Shown: one piece after another, positions 39,106-55,800 of the stretch
Layout of the letters: each line of letters starts with the position of its first letter
Numbering within the stretch: position 1 is the first letter of the stretch
Assembly (NCBI GenBank): GCA_027574665.1
Contig: CM050654.1
Location: 26,555,722 to 26,619,721, forward strand
DNA length: 64,000 nucleotides
Origin: Rhynochetos jubatus
Lineage: Eukaryota > Chordata > Aves > Eurypygiformes > Rhynochetidae
Direction: 5' to 3'
Translations under genes and position numbers: made by a program
The notes under the pieces: model-generated
Told to the model about the DNA's origin: nothing
Databases searched by the model: none
Seen by the model: the letters and a program-made list of their open reading frames with translations, nothing else

Positions 39106-41227
39106 AGAGTAAAACGCGTTGTTCCTCCTGAAGAACAAGGAAGATTGTGAATTTGTGCCAGACACGCAGGAGTAACGAACAGCTCAGGGCCAAAACAAGA
39201 GACAAAAGGTAGAAACACGGGACGCTGGCTTTGTTGATCCCTCTGCGCGAGTCCCCGGGCCTGAAGCACGCGTTGACACCTTGACATCCCAGAGCGATCC
39301 TCCTGTTGGTGACGTTTTTATTGTCCCTCAAATAATTTTGTCAGCATGGAGCCTTAAAAGAGTTGCATCACGAGACTACAGCTGCTCATAAACTGATTTT
39401 AAAGAAGTGCAAAAAGAGACTCGACTCTAAAAGCCCATTCACCTGCGACGTGAGTGGCGAAGATTTACATATCACTTGGCTTTTGTCTTTTTGGGTTGGT
39501 TTGGTTTGTTGGGGTTTGGTTTTTTGTTTTGTTTTGTTTTTTTAATCCAAGAGCAATTTAAGCAATAGTTCCTGTAACCTGGCCTGTGTTGTGTTAGTAA
39601 TACTCACTGGAAGCCCGGATCGCTGAGTTGCTCTCGCCCGTCGTCTCCCTAGAACAGGCGTTTTGGCGTCGCTCGGGCTGACGCGCTCCGACGTTCGTGG
39701 GTCTGTAAGCGCTCCGCGCTCTGCCCGCGGTGCCGGGAGACGGAGTGTCGGCGCTGTGGAATGTATTGCGTACCTGGTGGCAGCTCTGCAGGGTAAGGGG
39801 TTTGTTTGGGGTTGGTTTTTGTTTTTTTACACCGTTCCCCGTCACCCTCTTTTGGAAGTGACGTCGTACGCGCGATTTCTTGCGTTTTATCGCTCGCGTC
39901 GCATAAGGCTGTTGCAGAAGCGCCGTTTGGAGAGGCCTCCCTTCGGGTGCGCGGGGTGTAGCGCTGGGGTTACGGTGCTTAGGGCTGCTTCGACGTAACT
40001 GGGGGCAGGTGGACGCCTGGAGCGCGCCGCGAAGAGCAGCGGCGGGTGAGCGACAGCCGCTTGGCGTCTTCCGGGAGGGGAAGGAACGCTGCAGCGGGAC
40101 CCTTTCCACGCAGGCCTGCGGCGGGGTCGAACGAGGGTGGCGCTGGGCACTTGACTCGCTCTTTGAGCCGCGGTCTTGCCTCGGTCTCCCAGGGAAGGAG
40201 GGGTTTTAGTGCAGCTACGCCCCTGTCCTTTCTGAGGAGCGCAGAGCGCGCAAACGGTGAAGCTAAGCCGGGCGGGAAGCGTTCGGAAAGCCCACGTTCA
40301 GCACTGACAGGCCACGGTTAGGGGAAGGGTTGCGTTGTACTGGATTTAGAGACAGGATGCTCCTTTCTATAGCTTGCTTCAGCGGCGGGAAGGGGGGAGA
40401 AGCCTAGCGAACTTCAGTTTTTCGGCACCTTCACGCTTATTTATCGGGGGCAGATGTTTCCTTTTGGCTGCCGTTTACTCCTTACGGAGAAGCTGTTAAG
40501 CAGAGTAGTTGCTCTTGTTTTAGCCTCTAGTTCTGATTTTTGCAGCTTGAGTTTTCGAGGCGAAAGACTTCTTTCTAAAAATGAAGCAAAGAAGGAAAAA
40601 AAAAACCAACACTTTTTTTTTTTTTGCTGTTTCTGAGGGTTTTTTAAACTGCCCTTAGGAGTTTCTCAGGAATAAATCAGCTGCGGCGAAGCAGACAACG
40701 CCATCGGCTTGGGAGACAGCGGGCTGGCAGGGGGGTGCTACCTCAGTGGCCTCTTCTCACCTCCGCAGCGTCCCCCAGCCCTGGGGGTCCCAGCGTGGTG
40801 AAAGGACGGACTGACCTGCCGGTCCCGGTGTCGGGCGAGCCGGCGGGACGTCAGTCTGGCGTGGCTAGGAGCGACCGTTTGGCTGTAGCCGTGCCGTTTG
40901 GCCTGCACAGCGCAGCCCGCGTGGCTGTCCGTCTTAATTTATTACAAAGCGTTACGCTTTTCGGTGGTCGAGGCTGATTTTGGCGGAATTCCGGGCGATG
41001 GGAAGAGGCGGTGAGGCGGGAGTCGGCCTTTTTGAATGGGTCAGCCGTGCCAGCGTGATGGAGGGACTGCTCCGTCCGGGGGGGCCAGCCTGCGTTCCCC
41101 CCGGCGCGTCCCACGCTGGTGCTGTAAATAACCGGGAGTTTGTCGCTGCTGTCGGCGCAGCACTCGGCTCTGCTTTCTGTGGGTGCCAGGGTGGGTTTTC
41201 CAAGGCACCGCGCTCCAGTTAATTTAT

Positions 41228-41233
41228 AATAAA
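41228..41233 (+). terminator. USP37: Candidate USP37 poly(A) signal AATAAA
   Basis: This is a canonical hexamer in an AT-rich local context (ttaatttataataaaagcc) 2.1 kb after the USP37 stop. Others are at 40671-40676 and 42449-42454, and I cannot tell which is used. Confidence 0.4.
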
Positions 41234-42448
41234 AGCCAACGTTGCCCGAGTACCTAACTTCTGTTTGAAACCAGCCTTTGTTTGCATCGAGGTGTGAAAG
41301 CTGATGCTCGAAACCAGCGTTCCTTCTTTTACGGCAAGTTCTTGCTGCTGCTTCTCGCCACCGAGCATCTGCAGATGCCTGTTAATTCCTTTTAAGCTTT
41401 TTGGTTTGGCATCCGGCAGCTCAGCTGCGCCTTCACCCTGGCAGGAGTGTCCCTGGGGGGCCCCTTCCTTGCCGAAGCCGGCTTTCTCCCCGTCCCAGAG
41501 CCGTGGGGAGGGAGATGGGGGTGTGATCCTCGGGGCAGGGGAGTGTTCACGCCAGCAGCAGCGGTCCCTCCGCTCGCGCGATCACAGCGGCAGGTCCGGC
41601 AAGGCCTCCCTTCCCGGTGGCATACCCGTCCCGCAGTGTGGGTAGGCGGAGAAGCTCAGCTCCGGTCCCTGAACGCGTGCAGGCTCTTCCTCGGTGGTGA
41701 AACATCCACCCGCTCCCGAATCGGCTCCGTGTAGTCATAGTGTGGTTCGGGAACCCCCACCTTGCCATCCCTCCCGCTCCTTTGGCTGCGATGATTTGGT
41801 CTTGATTCACCCCCCGGTTCCGAGGGGTGCAAATCCGTTCATGTCCGTGCCCTGGAGCTGGTGCACGCGGGTCCCTGGGGCTTTCCCAAAGCAAGGAATG
41901 GGTTCCCTACCGCCGCCGCGGCCTGCGGGGAGCTGAGCAGAAGGAGAGGGACTCTCCGGCCGCGGCATCGCCTTCCGCCTCCTGCGCAGCGCGGATAACC
42001 GCCTCCTACGCGTCTTCCTTGCTGTCCCGTGTCCCGAGGAAGGGCAGATGGCCAGCCCAGCGCTTCCTGCTGCGGTTCACCCTGGCACAGGGCACATGGG
42101 GATCGCCGGGCTTCGGAGGGGGGGCTGGGAATAACCAGTCTGCTTTGTTTGCTTTTTAATGGAGCTCGTTATCCCTCTACTCGCCCGCCAAAGAGGAAAA
42201 GGAGTGTGGGACCCCTGGCAGCTGCTGGCTGCGGCGCTCTGCTGCCGGCCTCCAGCCTTGCCTGCCGCGGGGTGGCCACGGCCAGCTTCTGCCTGCACCC
42301 CAACTTTCCGGATCCTTACACTGTTGATGTGGAGCAGCACTTTTCTCTGTGTTTTAGCAGACCTGTTCCTCTCTCTCCTTTACAGTTTTTGCTCTTGGGT
42401 TCCCCCTCCGGCCCCTTTTTAAATGATGTGTAGATAGATTTTTGTGAA

Positions 42449-42454
42449 ATTAAA
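42449..42454 (+). terminator. USP37: Candidate distal USP37 poly(A) signal ATTAAA
   Basis: ATTAAA is followed within about 20 bases by the GT-rich gctcttggtttggg, a good downstream element. A TTTATT at 42460-42465 gives an opposing AATAAA on the minus strand. Confidence 0.4.
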
Positions 42455-43058
42455 ACCTCTTTATTAACCCGCTCTTGGTTTGGGATCTTCTTTCCACGCC
42501 ACCGGGGCTGCCGTGGCCATCTGGCACCGTGGGCGCCGCGACCGTGGGCACCACGCCTCCGCCCTGCATCTGCCGTTGGGACTTTGCTCAGTTTCCCGGG
42601 AACGTCACGCGTGCGTACCCAGCACCTGCCGGCACATGCAAATCCCGGATGACACCCCTGCGGGGGGACCCCCCAGCCCCGCTCTGGGTCCCCGACAGCT
42701 CCCAGGCGAGAGGGAGATGCCCTCCTCCCCTCCCAGGGCAAGGACGTGTGGTCCCCGGTGCCTGTCCCCGGCGGGCGCCGTCCCCACACCGTCCCCTCGG
42801 CCTTTGGTACCGCGCGTGTTTGCTGAGGTCCGTGTGATAACGGAGGGAGCGGCTCCAGCGGAATACCAGACCTTTAGCCCCGAGCTGCAGCTGCCGGCTG
42901 GGATGGGGGTGCCCGGGGGGGCGGGCAGCGTCGCGTCCTTCCCTGTTCTGCCTCGGTGCCCAGTCGCAGCCCGTGTCCCCCTGCGCCCGGTAAGCCCCAC
43001 AACCGGGCTGAGCCCAGGGGCTGGGGGGGGAAGACGCAGCCCCACTCTCCAAATATAT

Positions 43059-43064
43059 TTTATT
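43059..43064 (-). terminator. VIL1: VIL1 poly(A) signal
   Basis: TTTATT on the plus strand is AATAAA on the VIL1 strand, 50 bases past the stop codon, in a short AT-rich patch inside GC-rich DNA. This implies an unusually short 3' UTR of about 70-80 bases. Confidence 0.65.
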
Positions 43065-43113
43065 TAATAAAAATAATGAGCTGGTGGGGGGTCCCCGGGC
43101 CCAGGCCCCCGCC

Positions 43114-48602
<5,489 letters not shown>

Positions 48603-49269
48603 GGTGACAGGTGCTGCAGGCAAGGGGACCTGCCGGGGCATCGCCAACACCCTCCTTAGCGGCAGCCGGTGTCGTTATGGGCTGGGACGGAGCCAGCCCG
48701 GCCATGCCATCTGCTGCCCCGCACCCAGCCGGGCCGTAAACCCCCCGTCCGGAGCTGCACGGGCTAAGGGGACCCCCTGGCACCCCGGCACACAAGCGGG
48801 GCTGCCACCCCTTGGCCTGGCTGTCACGGCTCCGTGCCGGGGTCCGCGGTGGGCAGGAGCGGGGTCCCCGGGCAGGGCTGTGCAGGGCATCCCCGGGGCG
48901 GCAGCCACAGCCGGGTGACACAGCGGGCTGCTGGGCCCTTGCTCAGCCTGGTCCGGCACGGCTTGGCACAGCACGGTCACTGCCGGTCGCCTTGTGTGCA
49001 AGGACACTGTGCCCGCTCCAGCCACCCCCAGCTCCCCCCACAACCAGATCCATGCCCCCCAGGGAGGGCACAGCCCACCCCACAGCGGTGCCAGGGCTCA
49101 GCCCTGCTGCTGCCACCCCTGCCAGACTGGGCAGATCCAGGGGTGACATCCTGCCCAGGTCCCCAAGCCCCGTCCCCAGCCCTACCCGGTGCCAGCAGCG
49201 GTGCCGGCTGTGGGCTATGCCGCCCCCTGCCATGCCCACCCCTCCAGCCCCAACACCCCAGCCCCTCAC

Positions 49270-49345
49270 CTTCCCTGCGGAGCTGGGCACAGGTGAGCAC
49301 ACCTAGGCAAAGTGCTTGGGTGCCACCACCCAGGAGACCTTTGTC
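49270..49345 (-). other. VIL1: Candidate VIL1 noncoding first exon
   Basis: On the minus strand a strong donor CAGGGAAG|GTGAGG sits at 49269/49270, and a good acceptor CTGCAG|CACCTGTCACCATGG lies eleven bases before the VIL1 start codon (exon edge 48613). Villin genes of mammals have a noncoding first exon, so a spliced 5' leader from about 49345 is likely. The 5' limit is inferred from the TATA-like box at 49370-49379. Confidence 0.45.
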
Positions 49346-49369
49346 CCCTCCTGTCCCAGCCTATGTTCA

Positions 49370-49379
49370 CCATATAAGG
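49370..49379 (-). promoter_or_regulatory. VIL1: CArG / TATA-like box of VIL1
   Basis: CCTTATATGG on the minus strand is a perfect CArG box, CC(A/T)6GG, and also TATA-like. It lies about 30 bases upstream of the candidate first exon, the right place for a TATA element. It is the only such AT-rich hexamer in this GC-rich promoter region. Use by TBP or SRF is inference. Confidence 0.45.
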
Positions 49380-49559
49380 GCAGGAGCAGCTGGGAGTCAA
49401 GGTCCCCACGGCCCTCCGAGGCTCCGTGGCACCCCAAGAGCCCCGTTACTCGTGGGGTGATTGTCCCCCCCCTCACCCCGGTGCTATACAGCATGGGGCA
49501 ACCCGGGCACCCTGCCCAGGGTGGTACCTGCTCCCCTCTTGGCCCCGAGCCCACGGAGA

Positions 49560-50340
49560 TGGGGTTGATGATGCCTGCCCCCCACCAAAAGCTCCCCCAA
49601 AAGGACAGCAACAGGCTGAACCAGGCCAGGGAGCGTATCCGGCCATAAGCACGCAGGTGCCCCGATGCCGCGGGGATGGGCTCTGCTGCTGCCCGACACT
49701 CCCTGGTCCCCAAAACTCCCAAACCCTCCCAGCCAAGGTAATGGGTTTCTTGGTGCCTGCGCCTCCACCCCCCAAAAAAAAGCGTTCCCCAAAGCGATGG
49801 CCCCCACGGGTGGTACCCGACGATGCCCTCGGCGTTGGCAGAGGGGGCTGGAGCCCTGCCCAGCGGCTTCCCAGCCCCGAAGGGGGTTTTGGGGATGGCC
49901 AGGGGGTACACAGGCTGGCAGGAGGGGGTCCGCAGCAGCAGCCAGCCCCCCCCCCCGCCCCGGGCTCCCCATCCCGCCCTTATCTCTTCCCCAGCCCTGC
50001 AGGATTGCCGCAGCCTTATCTCGGCCGCCCTGCTGAGCCAGCAGCCCCTGCCACGAACATCCCGCACCCCGGCCGTCACCCCGGCGCCAGGCCTGGGCTG
50101 CGGTGAGCCCCAACTCCTGCCTGTGCCCCCCCTCAAGGATCCCCAAAGCCATGGCAATGGGCTGAAACGGACCAAGGGGGCGTCAGCCATAAACAAGGGG
50201 TGCCCTGATACCACGGGGATGGGCTCTACTGCTACCCACCACCCCCCTGACCCCCCAACCCCCCCCAACCACGCTACCCAGCTCCCGCCCCCTGCACCCC
50301 ACGCGAGCGTCCCTCGTGGGACCCTTACCTGGGTGCAGAG
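49560..50340 (+). repeat. Local direct duplication, two diverged copies
   Basis: Copy A (about 49560-49815) and copy B (about 50110-50340) share an order of matching words: ctgcctg, ccccc, caa.gg.tgaa, cca, gccataa, ggtgcccygatrccrcgg, ggatgggctctrctgctrccc. Spacing is about 540 bp. A short inverted third match (atgcccatccccgtggcatcagg) lies at 50819-50841. The family is unrecognised. Confidence 0.6.
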
Positions 50341-51029
50341 CCCCCAGCGGGGGCGAGTTTTGAGGTGGGGGTGACACCCAGGTGGCCGCTCTCCGCTCGG
50401 TGGCCGCGTCCCAGGGCTGAGCCCACCGGTGTGGCACAGAGGTGGGGGACCCGAGCCAGCCCCAGAGGGCTTGCCCCCTCCCCGGGCCCCCCCCCAGCCG
50501 GACATACCAGGCCACTAATGAACTCAGTAATTAGTGCAGTCATCAGGCAGGACAGAGACTTCGTAAATGAGGGGAGGCACAGGGCCAAAGAGGGCACTGG
50601 GGGGGGGCAGCTAAGAGACCCCCCCAAGCACCCCACTGCCTGCCCAGGGTTGGGGGGAGCACCAACCACCCCCCATGTGCCCCCCAGCCCAGAGGCAGGG
50701 ACTGACACCTTACTGGGAGGGGGAAACTGAGGAAAGGAGCACTTGTGACCCAAGCCCCAAAGCTGGGGGGCACACCCCACGTGGTAAATTCACCCACCCC
50801 CCGCGTTAAGGGGCAGGATGCCCATCCCCGTGGCATCAGGGTCCTTCTTCCAGGAGGAGGGGGAAAGCACACCGCCCCCTTGGCGGCGACCCCCAACCCT
50901 TCAACCCAAGGGCGCTCCCACAGCACCTCCCCCTTTCCCAGGGGGATTCAGGGGGTCCGGGGGGGCTCGCTCTGCCCCCCACCCCCGCTGCGCACATACA
51001 CGTGCCCACGCACACAGGACTCCCCCTTC

Positions 51030-52835
51030 CAAGATGGTTTGACAGCTTTAATCACACGAAGGCACTTGGATCTGGTCCCCCAGCCCTCCCCGGCCCCCGC
51101 CGCCGCCTCCAGCTGCCCCCCCGCCGGGCCCCCAAGGGTGCCCAGCGCAGGGGGCTGCGCTGCTCGGGCGCAGCAGCACCCATGGGTGCTGGCCGGCAGC
51201 GGGCTTCGCTGGTGTCGTTTGACTTGTCTAATATAAAGTGCTGAGTTCAACCCTCCTGGAGGGGCAGGATCAGGGGTCTGGGGGAGATGGGGGTGGGGAG
51301 TGGGTGTGCCACAGCATCCCTCATCCCACCCCCCAACCGTGGGGCAGGGGGTGCAGGCAGGCCTGGGGGGGACCCCTGCCTGCCCCCGGCACCCAGCGTT
51401 GGGAGAAGGGTAGTGCCGGCAGGAGCCGGCCAGACAGCACCGGAGAGCTAAAACCCCTCGCATCCCCCACCCCCCCACCCCCCCGCTTAAAATACTGTGT
51501 CCCCCTCCCCTTCCCTGGCACAGCGGTAAAAAGGCACCCATGATTTTTTGGGAAACCGTTGCTTTTCCCCCTAAAAAGATAGGAGACATTGTCCATACCG
51601 TGACGCTAAAAAAGGCCTGGCTGAGCTCAGTGCCCCCCCTCCCACCCCTCACCCCCCCAAAACCCCTCCCTGAGAGCCCCCGGCCCCTCAAGGCTGGGGG
51701 ACACCCTGGCACAAACCCAACCCCATGGGGGTCAGGGTAACCCCAGGCTGCAGGGAGGGGGGGGCCCTGCAGTGCCCCCCACCCCTGCCCCTCCTTGGGG
51801 GGGGGGCGGGGGGGCTGGATTAAGGCTGGGAGGGGGCACACTAAGGCTGGTACGGGGGTCCCTCCACCCCTGGCAAGAGAGGGGACCCCCCCCCATTGGT
51901 GACTGGAGTGGGTCCCACTGACACAGTGTAACTGGGAATGGGGGGAGGGCACCAGACAAACCCTCCCCACCCCAACCCCCCCAGGAAGAAACCAAGGTTG
52001 GAGGGGGGTCAGTTAAGAGCCCCCCCCGCAGGCACACCAGAGCTGGGGGGGGGGGTGACATGGAGACATGGCGTCCCAAGGCACATGGGGGGGCATCTGT
52101 GGCCGGGGGCTCAGCCGTGAGGCCAGGCTGCCCCCCAAAACACCCTCCCTAGGCGGGGGGGGGGCAGCAGAAGGCACGGGGGGGCAGGTAGGGACCCCCC
52201 CAGTGACGAGCTGCACCAGGGGCAGGGTTAAGGTGGCAGCCCTACGTGCCCAGGGCAGTAAGACTCACCCATTTGGGGGGGGGGCAAGGGGTTAACCCAT
52301 CCCGTACCCCTGGCAGATAGGGGCTGAGAGCCGCCATCCCCCCGGCAGGCAGAGCCCGGATGGGGGGGGTCTCATCCCGCCCCCAAAGGCAGTGGAAAGC
52401 AGCAGCTGCTGACCCCCCCTCCCCACCTGGGGGGAGACACGGAGGGGAAAAGGACCTGAGAACCGTTTTGGGGAGGTGGGGGCCGGGGGGCGGGGGCTGC
52501 AGGTTGGGCGAGTGGGACAGGACCGCTGAGGAGGACAGGACGCCCCCTCCCCAACAGGTCCCAAGCACAGCAACGCAGCGGCTCACCCACAGCCCCCCCC
52601 CCCCATTCCTCCTCCGTGGGGAAGGAGACCACCCAGCTCCCCCCCCCCAACCCTGGGGGAGGCCACCCACATCTCCCACCACCACCGGGGAGAGCATCCC
52701 GCGCCCACCGCGACCGGGGAGGACGACGGAGGAGGGGGTGGGCACACCGGGACACACACACACCCCTCCCCCTCCCCCCCACCCAAAAAATAAGGCACCC
52801 GTTGGGGCCCGGGGGCTGGGGGGGTGGGGGGGCTA
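51030..52835 (-). other. CTDSP1: Probable CTDSP1 3' UTR
   Basis: This 1.8-kb stretch follows the CTDSP1 stop. An ATTAAA poly(A) signal on the minus strand (TTTAAT at 51047-51052) would end it near 51030. Mammalian CTDSP1 also has a long 3' UTR. It is G/C-run-rich, with a less GC-rich stretch at 51535-51620 that could be conserved. I see no 7-mer match to the miR-26 seed (TTCAAGT on the plus strand) in it. Confidence 0.5.
51047..51052 (-). terminator. CTDSP1: CTDSP1 poly(A) signal ATTAAA
   Basis: TTTAAT on the plus strand reads ATTAAA on the CTDSP1 strand. It is the first standard-type signal I find downstream of the gene. Confidence 0.45.
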
Positions 52836-55800
52836 CTAGCTGTTAGTCCGCTGCTTCTTGAGCACTGCGTAGACATCCTCCACCTTGCTGAGCCTCTCGA
52901 AGAAGGGCAGCAGGTCCAGCAGCTCCGTGTCTGCCATGTTGTCGAACCAGGAAGCCACCGGCACCTGCGGGCCAACGCGGCGGGCAGGGGGTCAGCGGGG
53001 GACCCCCGCCACGCGCCCCCCTCACCGTCCCCGGGGTCGGGTACGTACGGCGTTGTCGGGGTGGAAGATGTAGGACGCGGGCGAGTTGTCCACGATGATG
53101 ATGCGGCGCAGGTCGCGACCCAGGCGGCTCAGGTCCTTCACGTAGTTGCCGCGATGGAAAACGCAGGATTCCCGGAAAAGCCGCGCCCGGAAAGCCCCCC
53201 ATTTATCCAGCAGGTCGGCCACGGGGTCTGCATACTGTACGGGACCGGGGTGGGGTCAGCGGGGCACGCTGCGCCCACCCCACGGCGACACCCAGCTCCC
53301 CGGCGCTGCCAGCCCGCCCCCGTGCCTCAGTTTCCCCAAGCAGCTCCTCGGAGGGGCGAGCGGGCTGAGGTTGGCACTGCCCGCCGGTGGGCAGGGGGCC
53401 AGCCCCCAGGTGGGCAGGCGAGGGGAGCCGTGTGCCCAAGGGGTGGGCTGGGAGGGCGACGGGTGGGGAGGGGTCCGGGGGAGGGGGTCACCCACCTTGG
53501 CCAGGCTGGCGGTGAAGAGCACGCACTCGAAGAGCTCGCCCATGCGCTGCAGGAACTCGTCCACGTGCGGCCGCTTGAGCACGTAAACCTGCGGGCACGG
53601 GGCAGCGGGCAGCGCACCGCGGGCACCGGCCCCCCACCGGCGCCCCCCGCGTCCGGCCCCCCCCCCCAGCCCAGCAAACGGGTCCCTGCGGGGGAAGGGG
53701 GGCAGCGCCCCGCGCGGACTGGGGGAAGGCGCCCCGTGAAGGAGCTGGGGGAACCCCACCGCCCCCCCCCCCCCCCCACGACGGGCTGGGGGATGTCGCG
53801 GCCCCCCCTGGCGCAACCGGGGCGAAGCGTCCGGCCGGCTCCGGAGCCAAGTAACCGAGAACAGGCTGACCGCCCAGACCACAGCCTATCCTGGATTACT
53901 TGAACCCGGGGCCGGCCACTGCCGGCGGGCACCGCGCCACGACCCCCCCCTTCACCCCCACACCCCGCTGGGAAGAGGGGCACCCACCTCTGCGCCCCAA
54001 GGCGCCAGCCCTGGGCCCCCTTGGCCGGCCCCAGGGTGCGGAGCGCTGGGACGGCGCCCGGTTCCCGGGGAAGGGGGCCGAGGGGGCTGTGCCCCCCGCC
54101 CGCCGGGCACCCCCCCAGCGTTACCTGGTGCATGATGCCATCGATTTCCACGGGAATGATGAAGTCGGCGTTGTTCACCGGCTGGGGGGGGGCACGGCAG
54201 GGTCAGCGGGGGGCACCCCCTGCCCGTACACCCCCGGCCCGAACGCTGCCTGCCCTCTGCCCCCACCCCCAGCCAGCCCCGCCGCCCCCTCGGAGGGACG
54301 CCCCCCGGCAGGGTGCGGGTGCCCGTGCGCTGGGCATCGCCTGGGAGGGGGACAGAGCAGGCAGCGGGGGGTGTAGGGGGCGGGGGGGGGGGGGCCGGGG
54401 TGACGCCCACCTTGAAGGAGCTGTGCACCAGCGTCTCGTCCAGGTCGATGACCACGCACAGCTTGCTGGCGTCCTGCGGCTTGATCTCGGGCAGGAGGTG
54501 CTTGACAGCGGCCTGGGGGGGGGCACAGGCAAACCCGGGGGTCAGCGGGGGGGGCGGGGGGCACCCCCTGCCCACCCAGAGCGTGGGCAAAGCCCATTTA
54601 GCCCCCCCCCCCCACCCTGGCACAGGAGGAGGGTTAGGGATGGAGAGCCCACCCTCCCCCAGCGGGGTCCCCCGTGCCGGGTGGGGGGGTGCGGGGGTGC
54701 CCGGGGGGGTGGGGGGTACCTTGGGCAGGGCCCCGTTCTCCTCCACCAGCAGCGGGGCGCTGGTGGTGCCGGCGCAGGGCTCCCCCTCATCCCGGCACAG
54801 GCAGCAGAACAGCGACTGGAAGATGCTGCGGCTCCGCGGCTTCTTGGCGGGGGTCTGGGTACCTGGGGGGGGTCGATGGAGGGGGGGGTAAAGGGGTCAG
54901 GGTCACCCCCGGGGGACCCCTCCCCAGCCCCAGCACGGGGAGGGAGGGGCGGGTGTGCCGTGTTGGGGGTGTTGATGCTGGGCACCGGAGATGCCGGGAG
55001 AAAAGAGGGGGGGTCCCTCGGAGCACCCCCCCACGCGCCCTTATCAGCCCCCCGTCACCCGAACGGCCGCCCTCCCTGCCCCGCCGGAGCCCACCCGCAG
55101 CCCCACGGGTGACCCCTCCCCACGCGCGGCTGGAGACCCGGGGGGGGGCCCTGGACCCCCGACTCGGCCCCGCTGTCCCTCCCCGGGGGGCACAGCCCCA
55201 CGCGGGTCGGTGGGCGTGTGGGCGGGGCTTCGCCGAGGAAGGCGGGGCTTACAGCCCCTCTTTTCCCCGCCCTCGGTCAGCCCCCTCTCTCATTGGCCGA
55301 CTCCAGCTTACCGGAGGCGCGAGGCCAATCAGGGCGAACTGCCCGCCCCCCGGGCGCCGTTCCCGCAGCCCCCATTGGCGGAGCAAGGGGAAACTGAGGC
55401 AGAGGGGCAGCTCCTGCCCGCCGCGGGCTCCGGGGGTAGCGCGGCGGCTCCAGCCCCTTCCCTACCGACCCCGCGGGCCGCATCCTCCCTCCCAGCAACC
55501 CCCGGTTGTGCCCCCCCAGCAGCCGGGCGAGGACCCCGGCGCCGCGGCAGCCCCGTGGGGCGCCCCATGGCAGGGAGCCCGTGGGGCAGGAGCGCCCCAT
55601 TGGGGCCGGGCCCCGTTCCCACGCTCGCTCCCCCCCCCCCCCCTTTACCAGCTCCCCAGGCCGGCGGGACGGGCAGCGCTCCCCGCCAAGCCCCCTGCGC
55701 TGCGTGGAGGGGACACGGGGGGGGACCCCCGGGCTGCGGCCCCCCCCTCCCCGCCTCAGCCTCCCCACGGGCGCTACCCGCACCCCCGGCTCCCGAGCAA

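Larger units (their letters stand above)
39106..43058 (+). other. USP37: USP37 3' UTR and spacer to VIL1
   Basis: This is 4 kb without a supported coding region. Plus-strand poly(A) signals occur at 40671 and 41228 (AATAAA) and 42449 (ATTAAA), so the USP37 3' UTR may be long. A CpG-rich patch spans about 39.6-40.35 kb. The open frames (up to 171 codons on the minus strand) have composition typical of chance GC-rich frames and match no family I recognise. GC content rises sharply after about 42.4 kb. Confidence 0.6.
49346..51030. other. VIL1-CTDSP1 intergenic region
   Basis: This region is GC-rich with no supported gene. It holds the VIL1 upstream region, a diverged direct duplication (about 49560-49815 and 50110-50340) and an AT-rich island at 50512-50570 with the inverted repeat CACTAAT/ATTAGTG. 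A 400-codon minus-strand frame across it is judged a composition artefact; its internal similarity comes from the DNA duplication. Confidence 0.6.

Noticed and set aside
39594-40109. 171-codon minus-strand frame after USP37
   Set aside because: Basic, low-hydrophobic, no recognisable domain, and it lies in CpG-rich DNA where chance frames are expected.
48603-48650. Upstream in-frame ATG for villin ([20 protein letters not shown])
   Set aside because: A strong acceptor lies between it and the conserved start, and chicken and human villin begin at the downstream Met.
49303-50505. 400-codon minus-strand frame with internal similarity (EPIPAASGH / EPIPVVSGH)
   Set aside because: The similarity comes from a DNA duplication in GC-rich spacer. 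There are no conserved domains and no splice or start context.
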